Source of the DNA: JBGFRR01 sp041695045
GTDB taxonomy: Bacteria > Bacteroidota > Ignavibacteria > UBA10030
Direction: 5' to 3'
Length of the DNA: 36,944 nucleotides
Assembly: GCA_041695045.1 (NCBI GenBank)
Contig: JBGFRR010000129.1
Location: forward strand, 1 to 36,944
A model generated the notes under the pieces. That model did no database searches. It was not told the origin of the DNA and worked only from the letters and a program-made list of their open reading frames with translations. A program made the position numbers and the translations under genes. The first letter of the stretch is position 1, and every line of letters begins with the position of its first letter. Below are positions 34,789-36,944 of this stretch, piece after piece.

Positions 34789-34880
34789 AGGGCCGAACCG
34801 AAAAATTTCCCGTCTGCAAATGCATAAGGAAGAAGAGATACGGTTAGATTTGGATAGAAGAGACCGAGGATGCTGTGCAG

Positions 34881-35888
34881 TTAGGCCTCAACCATGTCGG
34901 CCTTTTTCTTGGCCATGCGGGCCCGTTCGTTGGGGTCGAGGTACTTCTTTCGGATACGGATCGACTGCGGCGTTACTTCGACGTACTCATCATTGCTGAT
35001 CCACTCGATGGCTTGCTCGAGGGTCATGATGCGCGGCGGCTCAAGGCGGATGGCTTCATCCGCCCCGGAAGCGCGGATGTTGGTGAGTTGCTTCGTCTTG
35101 CAGACGTTCACGAGCAAGTCTTGTTCTCGCGAGTTTTCACCGACGACCATGCCGGCATAGACACGCGTTCCGGGCTCGATGAAGAATGTCGAACGCTCCT
35201 GAAGCTTCCACAGTGCGTAGGCAATTGCCGCACCGTCCTCGAGTGCGACGACGGCGCCGCGCGTGCGTGTGGCGATCTCCCCTTTGAACGGCTCGTAGCC
35301 GTGGAAGTTATGATGCAGAATGCCGGCGCCCTTCGTTTGCGTCATGAACTCCGACCGGAACCCCATGAGTCCGCGGGCCGGCACGACGAACTCCATCCGC
35401 GTGTTGCCCTGTACCTGCAGCATATTCTTCATCTCGCCGCGGCGCTGGCCGAGGTAGAGCTCGTAGTAAGCGGATTTGAGTTCCCGGAGAATCTTTCGTT
35501 CCAGTGCTTTATAGCCCTGGTCAAACATGCTCGCATTGGCCTCGGCAGCGCGTCCCATAGCGGAGAGCTTTCCTGGAAACGGGAACATTTGCTGGATGAA
35601 GTAATCCGTCTCCATTCCGTTCTTAACCGGATTCGGGAACGATTGGACTGGCGTTTGGTAGAACTCAACTCCGAGCTGCGGAGCATCCCAGGATGTCACC
35701 TGATCGACACGGGTTCTCGCTGCGGCTGTTTGATTGCGGCCTGCTCGAAGCTGCGGGTTGTTCTGGAGGGCCTCAGCTATAAGGTCGTCGAGCTTGAGTG
35801 GCCTTTCCTCGCTGACGGAGGTTATCTGACCCAATGCCAATGAGGATATTAGCAGACACGTAGCCAAAAAATATTTGATTGATCTCAT
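34881..35888 (-). CDS. In-frame chimera: TolC-family N-terminus fused to BipA/TypA C-terminus
   Basis: An open 335-residue frame. Residues 1 to about 145 are an outer-membrane efflux protein start: signal peptide MRSIKYFLATCLLISSLALG, then LDDLIAEALQNNPQLRAGRN and LRELKSAYYELYL, as in CusC/CzcC-like TolC proteins. From GQRRGEM the sequence is the C-terminal part of the translational GTPase BipA/TypA: MEFVVPARGLMGFRSEFMTQ, then GAGILHHNFHGYEPFKGEI and IRIRKKYLDPNERARMAKKK. The join lies in the 15 bases for LGQRR (35439-35453), a stretch that could belong to either gene. Neither half is complete, so the product should not perform either function. Real recombination or assembly chimera is open. 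Confidence 0.88.
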   Translation of the reverse strand: MRSIKYFLATCLLISSLALGQITSVSEERPLKLDDLIAEALQNNPQLRAGRNQTAAARTRVDQVTSWDAPQLGVEFYQTPVQSFPNPVKNGMETDYFIQQMFPFPGKLSAMGRAAEANASMFDQGYKALERKILRELKSAYYELYLGQRRGEMKNMLQVQGNTRMEFVVPARGLMGFRSEFMTQTKGAGILHHNFHGYEPFKGEIATRTRGAVVALEDGAAIAYALWKLQERSTFFIEPGTRVYAGMVVGENSREQDLLVNVCKTKQLTNIRASGADEAIRLEPPRIMTLEQAIEWISNDEYVEVTPQSIRIRKKYLDPNERARMAKKKADMVEA

Positions 35889-36023
35889 GAAAAACGCTCC
35901 TCTTTGTTGTCATCTGCGACTGAACGACTGGTCGGTCCGGTAAAACGAAAACAGTTATCCAAAGAGACCAATAAAGGGATAGTGTCATCCCTTGATGCGG
36001 GTCTTAAGACAAAAGGAGCGTAC

Positions 36024-36455
36024 TTAGATCAGGAAGGAAGCGTTGAGGACGTACTTCTCCACCGAAGGGAGAAAGACGGGGGTGCCGCTAGAGAAAGAGT
36101 TGAATGGAGAACGAAGCTGATTGAACGCTGTGGCAGATGTTGTTAAGATTGACTCTGCCTTCTGCAGCTTCTTGACGTCGGATTTGCCATCTTTTTCCAG
36201 AACTGCCGGATTGGTCGTTACACCGCCAACAACGGTATTCGTATGGCAAAAGGCGTCTGATTGAATAAAAAGTTCAGTATTCGCGGGGACACTTCCACCG
36301 CAATCCTTATGGTTTACTTCCCGCGGAGCTTCGCAGCAGGTTGTTACCTCCATCGTGCAATTGTGCAAAATGGTGGTGAAGCCAGAGCTTGCGAGAAAAG
36401 TGACAAGAGCGAGTGTCCGACTGACAAGGAGAATATGTTTGGAGATGTAACGCAT
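36024..36455 (-). CDS. Small exported Cys-rich protein (HYC_CC_PP-like)
   Basis: 143 residues from the ATG at 36455. N-terminal signal sequence (about 6-28), then TILHNCTMEVTTCCEAPREV with a His-x-Cys and a Cys-Cys pair, similar to the HYC_CC_PP family of Bacteroidota. Those small proteins are often encoded just before heavy-metal efflux genes of the CusC/CzcC type, as is the case here (TolC-like start at 35888). HNC replaces the usual HYC. Metal binding is inferred from the cysteines and context. An in-frame extension to 36533 is possible but has no signal character. Confidence 0.6.
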   Translation of the reverse strand: MRYISKHILLVSRTLALVTFLASSGFTTILHNCTMEVTTCCEAPREVNHKDCGGSVPANTELFIQSDAFCHTNTVVGGVTTNPAVLEKDGKSDVKKLQKAESILTTSATAFNQLRSPFNSFSSGTPVFLPSVEKYVLNASFLI

Positions 36456-36756
36456 TATCTGGTTGAACTCGTCAACAATTGTGCCAACTGAGACGTTCCA
36501 TTCGAGGAGAACAGGATCCGGCGTTTGTTGCAAAATTCAGCAATTGAGACTGTAGATTTTTCTCACAGTTGAAAACAAGCTGCTTTTTCTTTCTCAAATA
36601 TGAGAGGAGCATATTCTGTGAGTTCTGCCTTAGAAAGGATTTTTGCACGATGCCAAATATGACGCAATCCTATTGATATGCGTTACAGAATTTGAAGAAA
36701 GAGTTGCAAAATTTGCAGTTGCGAATTTGATGAAGTAAGCAAATGTCTTATGAGTC
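36456..36756. other. Intergenic region, no gene seen
   Basis: About 300 AT-rich bases between the HYC_CC_PP-like gene and the cytochrome end. It contains two similar TTGCAAAATT stretches (about 36530 and 36713) and no recognisable reading frame. The promoter of the gene at 36455 should be here but was not identified. Confidence 0.45.
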
Positions 36757-36944
36757 TCAGTGCTTGTCAAGCCATCGAAGAAATGCTACAAGGTATTCCT
36801 GTTCACTCTTCGTCAATCTCCCGCCCCACGATGGCATCAGGGGTGAGCGGTTGACTCCTCTCCCTCCCTCGTTCATGGTTTCCAAGAGACGGGCATCGCT
36901 CAAAGCATTCATGTACTTTGCATCGGTAAAATCTCTGGGTTTTG
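36757..36944 (-). CDS. Cytochrome c C-terminal end (partial, runs off the window)
   Basis: The minus-strand frame from the window edge reads KPRDFTDAKYMNALSDARLL, then GGRGVNRSPLMPSWGGRLTK and SEQEYLVAFLRWLDKH stop. KPRDFTDA and SPLMPSWGGRLT...YLVAFLR are the typical end of small class I cytochromes c, where the Met in PLMPSWG is the axial haem ligand. The CxxCH haem-binding site and the start lie outside the window. It should be an electron-transfer protein in the periplasm. Confidence 0.75.
   Translation of the reverse strand, partial: KPRDFTDAKYMNALSDARLLETMNEGGRGVNRSPLMPSWGGRLTKSEQEYLVAFLRWLDKH

Noticed and set aside
34875..35843. A 322-residue plus-strand open frame opposite the TolC::BipA gene
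   Set aside because: It is an antisense shadow; the minus strand has clear TolC and BipA homology and this frame has no recognisable domain.

Overview
The window is about 37 kb of moderately GC-rich bacterial DNA. It most likely comes from the Bacteroidota/Chlorobiota branch, in an Ignavibacteria- or Kapabacteria-like lineage. The clues are type IX secretion C-terminal sorting domains with the NYPNPFN signature (about 23.3, 24.4 and 28.5 kb), a TonB-receptor fragment with a carboxypeptidase-like N-domain, a TlpA/TPR lipoprotein-type thioredoxin and an HYC_CC_PP-like metal-linked protein. No rRNA, tRNA or CRISPR array was seen.

Left part (0.2-5.1 kb, minus strand): a complete cell-wall amidase, then debris. 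The debris is a truncated DUF1670-like gene joined to a secreted protein, a propeller-like lipoprotein split at an eight-base C tract, and the C-terminal part of argG joined to a second copy of a piece of the amidase gene.

Central part (5.1-13.9 kb, plus strand): the most interesting block. A PilS/PilR- or NtrB/NtrC-like sensor kinase and sigma-54 activator are followed by four GAAAAGCGG-type sites and a sigma-54 (-24/-12) promoter with exact spacing. Downstream lie two tandem copies of a three-gene cassette of short-leader, single-TM proteins resembling minor pseudopilins (GspI/PilV-, GspJ/PilW- and PilX/DUF4900-like). They lack the usual G|FTLxE prepilin signature. A small exported protein closes the run. 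I infer a locally regulated surface-appendage or secretion-tip module.

Middle metabolic part (14.0-21.3 kb): a fused alpha-beta 2-oxoacid dehydrogenase E1, a D-threonine aldolase/D-serine dehydratase-like PLP enzyme, a MntA/HepT toxin-antitoxin pair whose toxin has lost its catalytic His, an SDR oxidoreductase, a DUF423 membrane protein, a second nucleotidyltransferase and a class V aminotransferase.

Accessory part (21.2-28.8 kb): remnants of exported proteins. These are an outer-membrane-like pseudogene, a propeller lipoprotein, two frameshifted sorting-domain proteins, an M6-protease-like N-terminus abutting an IS110 transposase fragment, an intact TlpA/TPR protein, and a TonB receptor fragment that runs into a sorting domain.

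Right part (28.8-36.9 kb): an intact S9 peptidase, a NhaP2-like K+/H+ antiporter and a YVTN propeller. A DUF433/DUF5615 toxin-antitoxin pair sits between two copies of the propeller gene's 3' end. Then come an in-frame TolC::BipA chimera, an HYC_CC_PP-like protein and the end of a cytochrome c.

Two themes run through the window: gene fragments joined at short shared sequences, and single-base losses in homopolymers. Either the genome is truly rearranging or the assembly contains chimeras and indel errors. Read mapping would decide.
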